This document shows, piece after piece, positions 1 through 5,465 of a stretch of 6,677 bases of DNA. A program made the translations under genes and the position numbers. How positions within the stretch are numbered: position 1 is the stretch's first letter; every line of letters starts with the position of its first letter. The stretch comes from Bacteroidia bacterium (GTDB taxonomy: Bacteria; Bacteroidota; Bacteroidia; Bacteroidales; CAJPTX01), in NCBI GenBank assembly GCA_905373625.1, contig CAJPTS010000105.1, positions 1 through 6,677 on the forward strand, in the 5' to 3' direction. The notes beneath the pieces were generated by a model. The model was not told the DNA's origin and searched no databases. It worked only from the letters and a program-made list of their open reading frames with translations.

Positions 1-325
1 CGTTGTCCTGATAGCCGTACCGTCTGATATCTCGCCCTCTCAAAATCGGTCGAATTATTTGCGCCGTTCTGATGCGCTCTTCGTCTGATTGGCAATTAGC
101 TAGTATTTCCTCGCGCTTAGCAGTATCTATTATGAAAGCCTCGTTACACCCTGTGAGTACTCCGCGATATATTTTAATATCCTTCCACTCCCCTAAAGGT
201 GTACCTACAGCTTCTATCTTCTGCTTAATGGTTTGCTCAATCGGCGAGAGAACTATCCAGCTGCCTGATGTGTTAAAATCACAAAACACGTTTTGTTGCT
301 CCACAAAAAGGCTCGTTTTATTCAT
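1..325 (-). CDS. Partial TaqI/Eco57I-like target-recognition domain of a type IIG restriction-modification enzyme (N-terminally truncated, 3' end off window)
   Basis: The minus strand is open from an ATG at 325-323 to the window edge, giving 108 residues. The protein shows the hallmark string of the TaqI-like C-terminal specificity domain: W-I-V-L-S-P-I-E-Q at about residues 23-31, I-Y-R-G-V-L-T-G-C-N-E-A-F-I-I-D at about 53-68, and I-I-R-P-I-L-R-G-R-D-I-R-R-Y at about 91-104. In this family the domain recognises the DNA target and normally follows a Rossmann N6-adenine methyltransferase domain with an NPPY motif, all in one large protein. Here that part is missing: the same frame meets TGA at 340-338, only four codons before the ATG. 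It is therefore a 5'-truncated remnant, a separately encoded specificity segment, or a donor cassette. Family assignment is secure from motifs. Whether it is expressed or a pseudogene cannot be decided here. Confidence 0.8.
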   Translation of the reverse strand, partial: MNKTSLFVEQQNVFCDFNTSGSWIVLSPIEQTIKQKIEAVGTPLGEWKDIKIYRGVLTGCNEAFIIDTAKREEILANCQSDEERIRTAQIIRPILRGRDIRRYGYQDN

Positions 326-616
326 GCTGGTTTCAAATCAAGAAGTACTTTCTCAATTTTACAAGCGATTTTAGTAGCAGACAGACTCGCCCTATATCTC
401 TCGTTTTCGCGGGATTACATAGGCGATTAAATTTCGGAGTAGAACGACATTCGGAGAGGATAAAACGTCTTGCTTTGTAACATTTTTTGCAAATCTCGCG
501 CCTCTCGTAACGCAAATTATACGTGCGAACAGGCAGATTTCCCTATCTTCGCATCACACTTAAATATTCTACGCTATTCAGCTAGAAGAATAAACTGCTA
601 CTTCGCACTACTACGA
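326..616. other. Intergenic gap between divergent genes, possibly with decayed coding sequence
   Basis: These 291 bases separate the restriction-modification fragment from the FKBP gene. No intact gene, RNA gene or clear repeat was recognised. On the minus strand a stretch of about 30 codons (roughly 415-326) is open in a frame other than that of the downstream fragment. It reads as a Lys/Leu/Ala/Glu-rich helix-like peptide (K-I-A-C-K-I-E-K-V-L-L-D-L-K-P-A) whose TGA overlaps the fragment's ATG as ATGA. A TAA precedes it in frame. This could be leftover coding sequence or chance. The plus strand carries a promoter candidate near 544-551. Confidence 0.5.
544..551 (+). promoter_or_regulatory. 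Candidate Bacteroidota -7 box for the FKBP gene
   Basis: The sequence TATCTTCG, followed by CA, matches the Bacteroidota sigma-factor -7 consensus TAnnTTTG at all but one position. It lies 65 bases upstream of the ATG at 617, the usual range. No convincing TTTG element was found 19-21 bases further upstream, so the call rests on the -7 box and its position. Confidence 0.4.
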
Positions 617-1150
617 ATGCATAAGATCTTTTTTCTCGCGTGGCTGATTTTCTTGAGCTTAACCTCCTGCCTAACTCGTAACGACGTGCCGCCTACTACA
701 GAACAAGCTCCCGATAAGAAACAGATCTTTGAGCACGCCAATAAGCTAAGTGCCGCTCATAACGAGCTACAGATTGAAGGCTACGTGCGGCGCAACGGAC
801 TTGATAGCATGCTAACCGACGGACGGGGCATACATTACAAGGTGTGGGGAAAAGCGCTAGGGCCTTTGCCAAAAGAAGGAATACAAGTTGCCATTGCCTA
901 TACCGCAGAATTGCTAGATGGTACACGTTGCGACGAGGCCGACACCATTGCACCGTTAGAGATTATACTCGGAAAGCGCAAACAAACCGTTGGTTTAGAA
1001 GAGCTTCTACTCCACGTAGCACCTGGGCAGGAGGCTATCGGGATAGTACCACCGCACCTCGCATACGGCATTGCAGGACGAGGTAACGAGATTCCGCCAC
1101 ACGCCTCCATTGTCTACCATATCACATGGTTGCGTTACCCAAAGCAATAG
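617..1150 (+). CDS. FKBP-type peptidyl-prolyl cis-trans isomerase lipoprotein
   Basis: A 177-residue lipoprotein predicted to act as a proline isomerase or chaperone in the periplasm or at the envelope. ATG 617 is chosen because it begins a classic lipoprotein signal: M-H-K, a hydrophobic core, and lipobox L-T-S-C with the lipidated cysteine at residue 18. The frame is open further upstream to an ATG at 470, but that adds 49 residues with no signal character. A short charged linker follows, then the FKBP fold at about 75-172, with A-Y-T-A-E-L-L-D-G (94-102), I-I-L-G-K (116-120) and V-P-P-H-L-A-Y-G...I-P-P-H-A (144-163). Against FKBP12 several active-site residues differ: F36 is Cys, F46 Leu, V55-I56 Gln-Thr, W59 Leu and F99 Tyr, while Y26, D37 and Y82 are kept. 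Activity may be low. The overall style recalls GldI-type isomerases, but no gliding gene is present here to support that name. No Shine-Dalgarno is visible. Confidence 0.85.
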   Translation: MHKIFFLAWLIFLSLTSCLTRNDVPPTTEQAPDKKQIFEHANKLSAAHNELQIEGYVRRNGLDSMLTDGRGIHYKVWGKALGPLPKEGIQVAIAYTAELLDGTRCDEADTIAPLEIILGKRKQTVGLEELLLHVAPGQEAIGIVPPHLAYGIAGRGNEIPPHASIVYHITWLRYPKQ

Positions 1151-1160
1151 AAAGGGGGGC

Positions 1161-1844
1161 TCAGTGACTCTCGCCTTTTTCTATAGAATAGAAATGCGTG
1201 CCTGCAATAATCATATGGTCAAGCAGACGCATGTGAAATAGCGCAAGAGCAGCTTTTAGGCGACGCGTAACCTCAATATCGCCTGAACTGGGAGCGCATA
1301 CTCCCGACGGATGATTGTGAACCAGTGCTACGGCATCGGCACGTAGCTCAAGCGCCTCGCGGACAATTTGACGTTCGTCTATGAGGACTGCATGCGAGAT
1401 ACCTTGTGAATGTCGGTGATGGGCAATAAGAGTATTGGCACGATTAAGAAAAAAGATCCAAGACTCCTCGTGCGACAAGCCTTCTACCAGCGGCGACGCG
1501 AACTTAAAGATATCTTCGGTACAACGGAAAGCAATCCGCTCTTCTCTCGCCTTTTCACTACGCCGTCGTCCCAATTCAAATGCTGCAAGGAGTGTAATAG
1601 CTTTGGCATCGCCGATCCCTTTTTCTCGTTTCAGCTCGTCTAGCGAAAAGCTGGCCAAGAGGGCAAGGTCGTTGTTGGCTTGTGCAAGGAGTGCACGCGC
1701 TAGGTCTATCACCGAACGCTCTATAGTTCCCGAGCTTAGTAGAAGCGCCAACAATTCCGCATCGGTTAATGCGCCTGCTCCGTGACGTTGGAGCTTTTCG
1801 CGGGGACGTTCTTCTTTTTGCAGATCTGCTATGTGATTCATCAT
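1161..1844 (-). CDS. radC: RadC family (UPF0758) JAB/MPN-domain protein
   Basis: A 227-residue protein of normal family length. The N-terminal part carries R-E-K-L...G-A-G-A-L-T-D-A-E-L-L-A-L-L-L (15-37) and a helix-hairpin-helix (about 74-93, K-G-I-G-D-A-K-A). The C-terminal MPN/JAB domain has the acidic residue within H-E-E-S (124-128 region), then H-N-H-P-S-G (176-181), P-S (185-186) and D189, the full JAMM metal-site pattern. RadC was once tied to DNA repair; that link has been questioned and its biochemical role is unsettled, so the name reflects family only. Its ATG overlaps the mutY stop by one base (TAATG), and a second ATG follows at once, so it is probably translated by coupling as the last gene of the operon. 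It converges on the FKBP gene with a 10-bp gap. Confidence 0.93.
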   Translation of the reverse strand: MMNHIADLQKEERPREKLQRHGAGALTDAELLALLLSSGTIERSVIDLARALLAQANNDLALLASFSLDELKREKGIGDAKAITLLAAFELGRRRSEKAREERIAFRCTEDIFKFASPLVEGLSHEESWIFFLNRANTLIAHHRHSQGISHAVLIDERQIVREALELRADAVALVHNHPSGVCAPSSGDIEVTRRLKAALALFHMRLLDHMIIAGTHFYSIEKGESH

Positions 1845-2917
1845 TACTGCATTTGTGTTGGGAAGTAGGGCGCAGCCACCTCCGAGGCTAGGAACTTAGC
1901 AATCGATATGGGAACTTGGTGCGCGTGTATCGCAACTCGTTCTATGCGCTCATATTGTGCGCGACACGTGGCTGTAAGCTTCCCTTCCACAATAAAGAAA
2001 CGCAGGTGTAATTCTTGGTGGGTTAGCTTTTGTACTTTCTCAGCAACTGCCTCGCGGAGCGTTATCCGCTTTCCAAAGAGTGTCTTGAACTGTGTATTTT
2101 TTACGAGCTCGTCCCATGTCAGAGGAGCGTCAGTCTCTATGAGAGGGAACTGATAGAGCGAGTGCCAAATATCTTTCGTGCGGCGGAGCTCTATGTAAGT
2201 ATAGTTGTTTTCCAGAAGGATGATGTAGTGAAAATAACGTACACGCAAAGCATTTGGCGTCTCTTTGAGTGGCAAGACATGCTGTTTGGCGTGTGCATAA
2301 GCATAACAAAAGCTATTCATGGGACACTCGGCACAGCGTGGCGAGCTCGGTACGCATTGCAATGCGCCGAAATCTATCAGCGCTTGATTAAAATCTGCAG
2401 GACGCTGCCGATCCATTAACTCGAGGCAACGTTCGCGAAAAATGCGCTGCCCTGCTGGCTTGGTCGGTATTTCAAATATTCCAAGAACTCTAGCTAATAC
2501 GCGATAGCCATTGCCATCTAGGGCGGGCACTGCTTCGTTAAAAGCAAAAGACGCTACGGCGCCTGCAGCGTATGGACCGAGACCTGGTAATTTTCTCAGA
2601 GCTTCGTAATTATTGGGAAGCTCACCACCGTACTCTGCCACTACTAGTTTAGCAGCTTTATGCAGATTACGAGCTCGGGTATAATACCCTAACCCTTGCC
2701 AACACTTCATGACCAGATCGAGGGGAGCGTCGGCTAGTGCACGAATGGTCGGGAAATACTCAAGAAAGCGAAAATAATATGCCGTACCTTGCGCAACCCG
2801 CGTTTGCTGTAATATTACCTCGGAAAGCCAAACGTGGTAGGGGTTGCCCGTCCCACGCCACGGTAAATGCCGCGCATGCGCTTCGTACCAACTCAGAAGC
2901 GTTGTGGTAAAGTCCAT
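1844..2917 (-). CDS. mutY: A/G-specific adenine DNA glycosylase MutY
   Basis: This 357-residue enzyme removes adenine mispaired with 8-oxoguanine, starting base excision repair. The visible order is: L-P-W-R (18-21); the catalytic-Glu segment W-L-S-E-V-I-L-Q-Q-T (30-39, E33); helix-hairpin-helix L-P-G-L-G-P-Y-A-A-G (110-119); the catalytic Asp in L-D-G-N (D134); and a [4Fe-4S] cluster motif C188-X6-C195-X2-C198-X5-C204. A C-terminal NUDIX-like domain follows, with K-L-T-H-Q-E-L-H (297-304) in the place of the 8-oxoG-reading FSH loop. Length and domains are complete. Small oddities are Gly instead of the usual Val after L-D-G-N, and Leu-Thr-His instead of Phe-Ser-His. The gene starts 18 bases after the barrel gene stop and shares one base with radC, so it is very likely co-transcribed with both. 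Confidence 0.96.
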   Translation of the reverse strand: MDFTTTLLSWYEAHARHLPWRGTGNPYHVWLSEVILQQTRVAQGTAYYFRFLEYFPTIRALADAPLDLVMKCWQGLGYYTRARNLHKAAKLVVAEYGGELPNNYEALRKLPGLGPYAAGAVASFAFNEAVPALDGNGYRVLARVLGIFEIPTKPAGQRIFRERCLELMDRQRPADFNQALIDFGALQCVPSSPRCAECPMNSFCYAYAHAKQHVLPLKETPNALRVRYFHYIILLENNYTYIELRRTKDIWHSLYQFPLIETDAPLTWDELVKNTQFKTLFGKRITLREAVAEKVQKLTHQELHLRFFIVEGKLTATCRAQYERIERVAIHAHQVPISIAKFLASEVAAPYFPTQMQ

Positions 2918-2935
2918 CCGTAGGTACAGAGACGT

Positions 2936-3559
2936 CTAGAACAAATAATCTAGCCCGAAGGTCAACAGATTGTTAAACTGACCATTGCGTCCGTCCCAGC
3001 CTTCCATTTTACCACGGATGGGTACTACTGAGTATGATGCGCCAAGTGTTATATTGCAGCGCGTGGTCAGATTAAAAGCCACGCGTGCGTGAGCTGCCAC
3101 CTCGTAAGCACGGAATTTCTTGCGTCCGCCCACCAATAAATTACCGTACAGATTCTCTTCCTTTGCTGCAAGAAGATAACCACCACTTACGCCGAGTCCA
3201 ACCGCCCAACGCTCGAGAAAATGATATTCGAAGATAACGGGAATTTCCAAATAATGTAACGCTAAACTGTACACCTTTCTGCGCTCAGCTCCCTTTCCCT
3301 GATTTCTTAAGCTCCCTTTACCAATATATCGGAATTCGAAACGCACTCCGTAAGAGTCGGTAAAAAGACGCGAGACCCAAAAACCGCCCATCGGCGCAAA
3401 ACGGTTGTAGCCACTGTACTGATCGCCATCCACTTGTGAACCGACAGCGCCAATCATTAAGCCGCCATTAAAAGAGCGCTTGGGATTTACTAAACGTTGC
3501 GCTTGCAACGCGCTGAAAGAAAAGAAAAAAAGTAGTGTAAGGATGAGGAGATTACGCAT
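2936..3559 (-). CDS. PorT-like outer-membrane beta-barrel protein
   Basis: A 207-residue exported protein. Residues 1-20 form a signal peptide (M-R-N, hydrophobic Leu/Phe core, cleavage likely after A-L-Q-A, leaving Q21). The rest alternates hydrophobic and polar residues as in an 8-strand barrel. Family-like segments are G-L-M-I-G-A-V-G-S-Q (33-42), F-E-F-R-Y-I-G-K-G-S-L (75-84 region) and Y-L-E-I-P-V-I-F-E-Y (103-112). The chain ends in L-D-Y-L-F, an aromatic terminus typical of outer-membrane barrels. These traits fit the outer-membrane beta-barrel (PorT-like) family common in Bacteroidota; a specific role in type IX secretion cannot be claimed. Its ATG lies inside the end of the sirtuin gene (8-bp overlap ATGCGTAA), so translation is probably coupled. 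mutY follows after 18 bases. Confidence 0.8.
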   Translation of the reverse strand: MRNLLILTLLFFFSFSALQAQRLVNPKRSFNGGLMIGAVGSQVDGDQYSGYNRFAPMGGFWVSRLFTDSYGVRFEFRYIGKGSLRNQGKGAERRKVYSLALHYLEIPVIFEYHFLERWAVGLGVSGGYLLAAKEENLYGNLLVGGRKKFRAYEVAAHARVAFNLTTRCNITLGASYSVVPIRGKMEGWDGRNGQFNNLLTFGLDYLF

Positions 3560-4247
3560 GAAGAGTATTCTTAATGTATTCTAACATGGCAGGTACGCCC
3601 GTTGAAGCGGGTTGGGCAAAACTTTTCTCCACGCGGTGCATAGGAGAGTTTACTGCATTGGGATCAACTATAAAAAGCGGACACGCCTCGGGGGCATACG
3701 CCGTTAGTCCTGCGGCGGGATAGACGTTGAGCGAGGTTCCTACCACAGCGAAGTAATCTGCCGTACGTGCAATTTCGACTGCGGGTTCTATATTGGGGAC
3801 AGCTTCGCCAAACCAAACAATAAACGGACGTAACTGAGCGCCATCGGCTGCCTTATCGCCCATTTTAAGCTCCCACCCCTTGATGTCGTAAACGAGGCTT
3901 TTGTCTCGTTCGGAACAAGCTTTTTTTAATTCGCCGTGGAGATGCAACACGTGGTGACTCCCCGCGCGTTCGTGCAAGTCATCTACGTTCTGTGTGATGA
4001 TATAAACCTCCAGCCACTTTTCTGCTTCCGCAAGCGCTATGTGCCCCGCATTGGGGCTCACTTCTAAAAGTTGTTTGCGGCGTGCATTGTAGAAATTCTG
4101 CACCAACTCTGGGTCACGTTCCCACCCCTCGGGGGTTGCTACGTCTTCTATACGATATTCCTCCCAGAGTCCGTCGGAATCGCGAAAAGTGCGAATCCCA
4201 CTCTCTGCACTAATGCCCGCACCCGTTAAAACCACCAACCGTTTCAT
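3552..4247 (-). CDS. Sir2-family NAD-dependent protein deacylase (class III, SIRT5/CobB-like)
   Basis: This 231-residue sirtuin removes acyl groups from lysines using NAD. ATG 4247 is chosen because a strong AAAAGGAGGG lies six bases upstream; the frame also opens at a GTG at 4268, but that codon sits upstream of the ribosome binding site and about at the predicted transcript start. Visible motifs are G-A-G-I-S-A-E-S-G-I-R-T-F-R (9-22), Y53-x-x-R56 (F-Y-N-A-R), the class III signature linked to removal of acidic acyl groups, Q86-N-V-D-D, catalytic H104 in H-L-H-G-E-L, W-F-G-E (145-148) and G-T-S-L-N-V-Y-P (170-177). The four zinc-site cysteines are absent: only C111 lies between the catalytic His and W-F-G-E. 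The usual R-P-H before the W-F-G-E motif is R-P-F here. It heads the probable sirtuin-barrel-mutY-radC operon. Confidence 0.93.
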   Translation of the reverse strand: MKRLVVLTGAGISAESGIRTFRDSDGLWEEYRIEDVATPEGWERDPELVQNFYNARRKQLLEVSPNAGHIALAEAEKWLEVYIITQNVDDLHERAGSHHVLHLHGELKKACSERDKSLVYDIKGWELKMGDKAADGAQLRPFIVWFGEAVPNIEPAVEIARTADYFAVVGTSLNVYPAAGLTAYAPEACPLFIVDPNAVNSPMHRVEKSFAQPASTGVPAMLEYIKNTLHA

Positions 4248-4253
4248 ACCTAT

Positions 4254-4263
4254 CCCTCCTTTT
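4254..4263 (-). promoter_or_regulatory. Strong ribosome binding site deciding the sirtuin start
   Basis: On the minus strand the sequence AAAAGGAGGG ends six bases before ATG 4247-4245. It matches the anti-Shine-Dalgarno sequence well, which is unusual in Bacteroidota, where leaders are typically poor in such sites. None of the other starts in the window has a comparable one. It favours ATG 4247 over GTG 4268. Confidence 0.75.
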
Positions 4264-4272
4264 GTCACACTA

Positions 4273-4280
4273 CAAAGATA
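4273..4280 (-). promoter_or_regulatory. Bacteroidota -7 box (TATCTTTG) for the sirtuin operon
   Basis: On the minus strand TATCTTTG matches the consensus TAnnTTTG exactly. It lies in the gap between the lipoprotein stop and the sirtuin gene, 25 bases before the ATG, so transcripts would begin near 4266 with a short leader of about 20 bases carrying the GGAGG site. No clear TTTG -33 element is seen at the expected distance. Confidence 0.6.
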
Positions 4281-4305
4281 GCGATTGTAAACGCGGGGTG
4301 TACTA

Positions 4306-4321
4306 CGAAGCTTAAACTTCG
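4306..4321 (-). repeat. 16-bp near-perfect inverted repeat in the intergenic gap
   Basis: CGAAGCTTAAACTTCG pairs with itself along its full length except for one mismatch. It begins 10 bases past the lipoprotein stop codon and ends about 25 bases upstream of the sirtuin -7 box. No U-run follows on the minus strand, so it is a poor classical terminator. It could mark the end of the receptor-lipoprotein transcript, stabilise its 3' end, or be an operator for the sirtuin promoter. Chance is possible for a single short palindrome. Confidence 0.35.
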
Positions 4322-4331
4322 AGGCGAGGGC

Positions 4332-5465
4332 TTATTTTGTTTTAGGCAAGAAGGCTATAGCATAGGGGATGTCGCCCGTCTGTACGTGCCACTTGTGTAC
4401 CCCCTTGGCGGAAAAGCAATAGAGGAAACCGCTGGACTGGAAGTCGGTAGCGTCTGCTATGTAAATATTACCACCGTTGGGCTGTAAAACAATGTTGTAC
4501 GGCAGACGCAACCCCGCAGGATCGGTGATAAACGTATCTGTTAGCAGCTTGCGGTTTTTCACATCTACAACGCCAAATGCGTTGGTTGTTTTCTTTGTCT
4601 TGTAATCGGTTACCGAGTGATAATAGAAAAGAGAGTCTCCACGGATGTCGAAATGGCTGCACGGGAGTTGCATATCTTTTACCACTTCGTATTGTCCCGA
4701 CTGGCTGTTCAGCGCCAAGCAATACAAATTGGCGGGCACGTCGGCATAATTTCCTCGGCTAGTAACCCAGATTTGCTTGTACTGATCTACGCGGAGCATC
4801 TCCAGATTGATGTTTACTATGATGGGAGTACGCGCCTCGCCCAAGGGGAGCGGTAGCACAGAGATAGTTTTATCATACGTCGGCGCATTGTACCCCCCCG
4901 AATTGGCTACATAGAGTGTATTATTGACCACTGCGAGCATCTCGGGCTGCAAGCCGACTTCAATTTTTTTGGTGATGGCAAACGTGGCGGTATCTATTTC
5001 ATAAACAGCCCCCTTTACTCCAGGAGTAGTAGCCACGAAAGCCGATACATACGCTTTCCCTCCTGCAAAGGAGATGTAACGAGGGCTGGGAATCTCTACT
5101 TGTCCAAGGCGTTTGGTTGTTGCGGCATCCATCACCTCCAGCTTGTTAGAACCATTGAGCACAGCATAGAGCTTACTGCCATAAATCTGTATATCATTGC
5201 CAACGTCACCTAGTGCTTTGGCTACTTCGGGATTACGGAGTTCGTAAACATTGCGCTCATAATTACCCGTTGCGAAGTCGTAGAAATCTATCGAGGCTTT
5301 ATTTGTACCCCAATTCCCTTGGTTAAGCAAGTAAAATCCTGCCCATTCGACCGTCTCGGGGGGAGTGGGCTGAGGAGGAGTATCGGGGGTGATATTTTCT
5401 TTGCGACAGGCGTTAAAGAATAGTACGATAAGCGCCCCCGCGAGGCCAAAAAAAAGTTTTTTCAT
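4332..5465 (-). CDS. BtuG-like YncE/DUF5074 beta-propeller surface lipoprotein
   Basis: A 377-residue lipoprotein. Residues 1-20 are a lipoprotein signal (M-K-K, hydrophobic core, F-N-A-C with C20). A proline/threonine-rich tether follows (about 26-37), then a repeat-built domain with propeller-like blades: F-Y-L-L-N-Q-G-N-W-G-T-N-K-A-S (44-58), G-D-V-G-N-D-I-Q-I-Y-G-S-K-L-Y (86-100), L-Y-V-A-N-S-G-G-Y (184-192), and L-P-Y-N-I (321-325) near the last blade. These fit the YncE-like/DUF5074 family that includes BtuG, the surface cobalamin-capturing lipoprotein of Bacteroides that caps the TonB-dependent transporter BtuB. The gene overlaps the upstream receptor stop by one base (TAATG), as expected for such a pair. 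Surface display is inferred: C-R-K-E-N carries a charged stretch but not the clearest lipoprotein export signal. Substrate is not proven; other DUF5074 proteins accompany other receptors. The start region has an 8-base T-run (codons 4-6). Confidence 0.82.
   Translation of the reverse strand: MKKLFFGLAGALIVLFFNACRKENITPDTPPQPTPPETVEWAGFYLLNQGNWGTNKASIDFYDFATGNYERNVYELRNPEVAKALGDVGNDIQIYGSKLYAVLNGSNKLEVMDAATTKRLGQVEIPSPRYISFAGGKAYVSAFVATTPGVKGAVYEIDTATFAITKKIEVGLQPEMLAVVNNTLYVANSGGYNAPTYDKTISVLPLPLGEARTPIIVNINLEMLRVDQYKQIWVTSRGNYADVPANLYCLALNSQSGQYEVVKDMQLPCSHFDIRGDSLFYYHSVTDYKTKKTTNAFGVVDVKNRKLLTDTFITDPAGLRLPYNIVLQPNGGNIYIADATDFQSSGFLYCFSAKGVHKWHVQTGDIPYAIAFLPKTK

Noticed and set aside
72..374. 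Plus-strand ORF of 100 codons
   Set aside because: It is the antisense shadow of the minus-strand restriction-modification fragment, whose translation matches a known domain; the plus-strand product shows no recognisable motif.
333..515. Minus-strand ORF of 60 codons upstream of the restriction-modification fragment
   Set aside because: Composition is Arg/Cys-rich and unlike a real protein, no family motif is seen, and it overlaps the promoter region of the FKBP gene.
470..616. Longer N-terminus for the FKBP protein starting at ATG 470
   Set aside because: The added 49 residues have no signal character, would bury the lipoprotein signal and lipobox, and would span the likely promoter at 544-551.
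1151..1200. Possible bidirectional terminator between the FKBP and radC genes
   Set aside because: The 10-bp gap with a G6 run and the short TTCTATAGAA palindrome inside radC do not form a stable hairpin followed by a T-run.
1435..2419. Plus-strand ORFs of 77-129 codons opposite radC and mutY
   Set aside because: They are antisense to well-conserved genes and their translations show Ser/Arg/Ala-rich shadow composition with no motifs.
4248..4268. GTG 4268 as the sirtuin start
   Set aside because: It lies upstream of the GGAGG site and about at the predicted transcript start; ATG 4247 directly follows the ribosome site and begins the conserved sirtuin N-terminus.
4468..4856. ORFs on both strands inside the lipoprotein gene
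   Set aside because: All overlap a full-length gene with clear family motifs in the true frame and show no recognisable content themselves.
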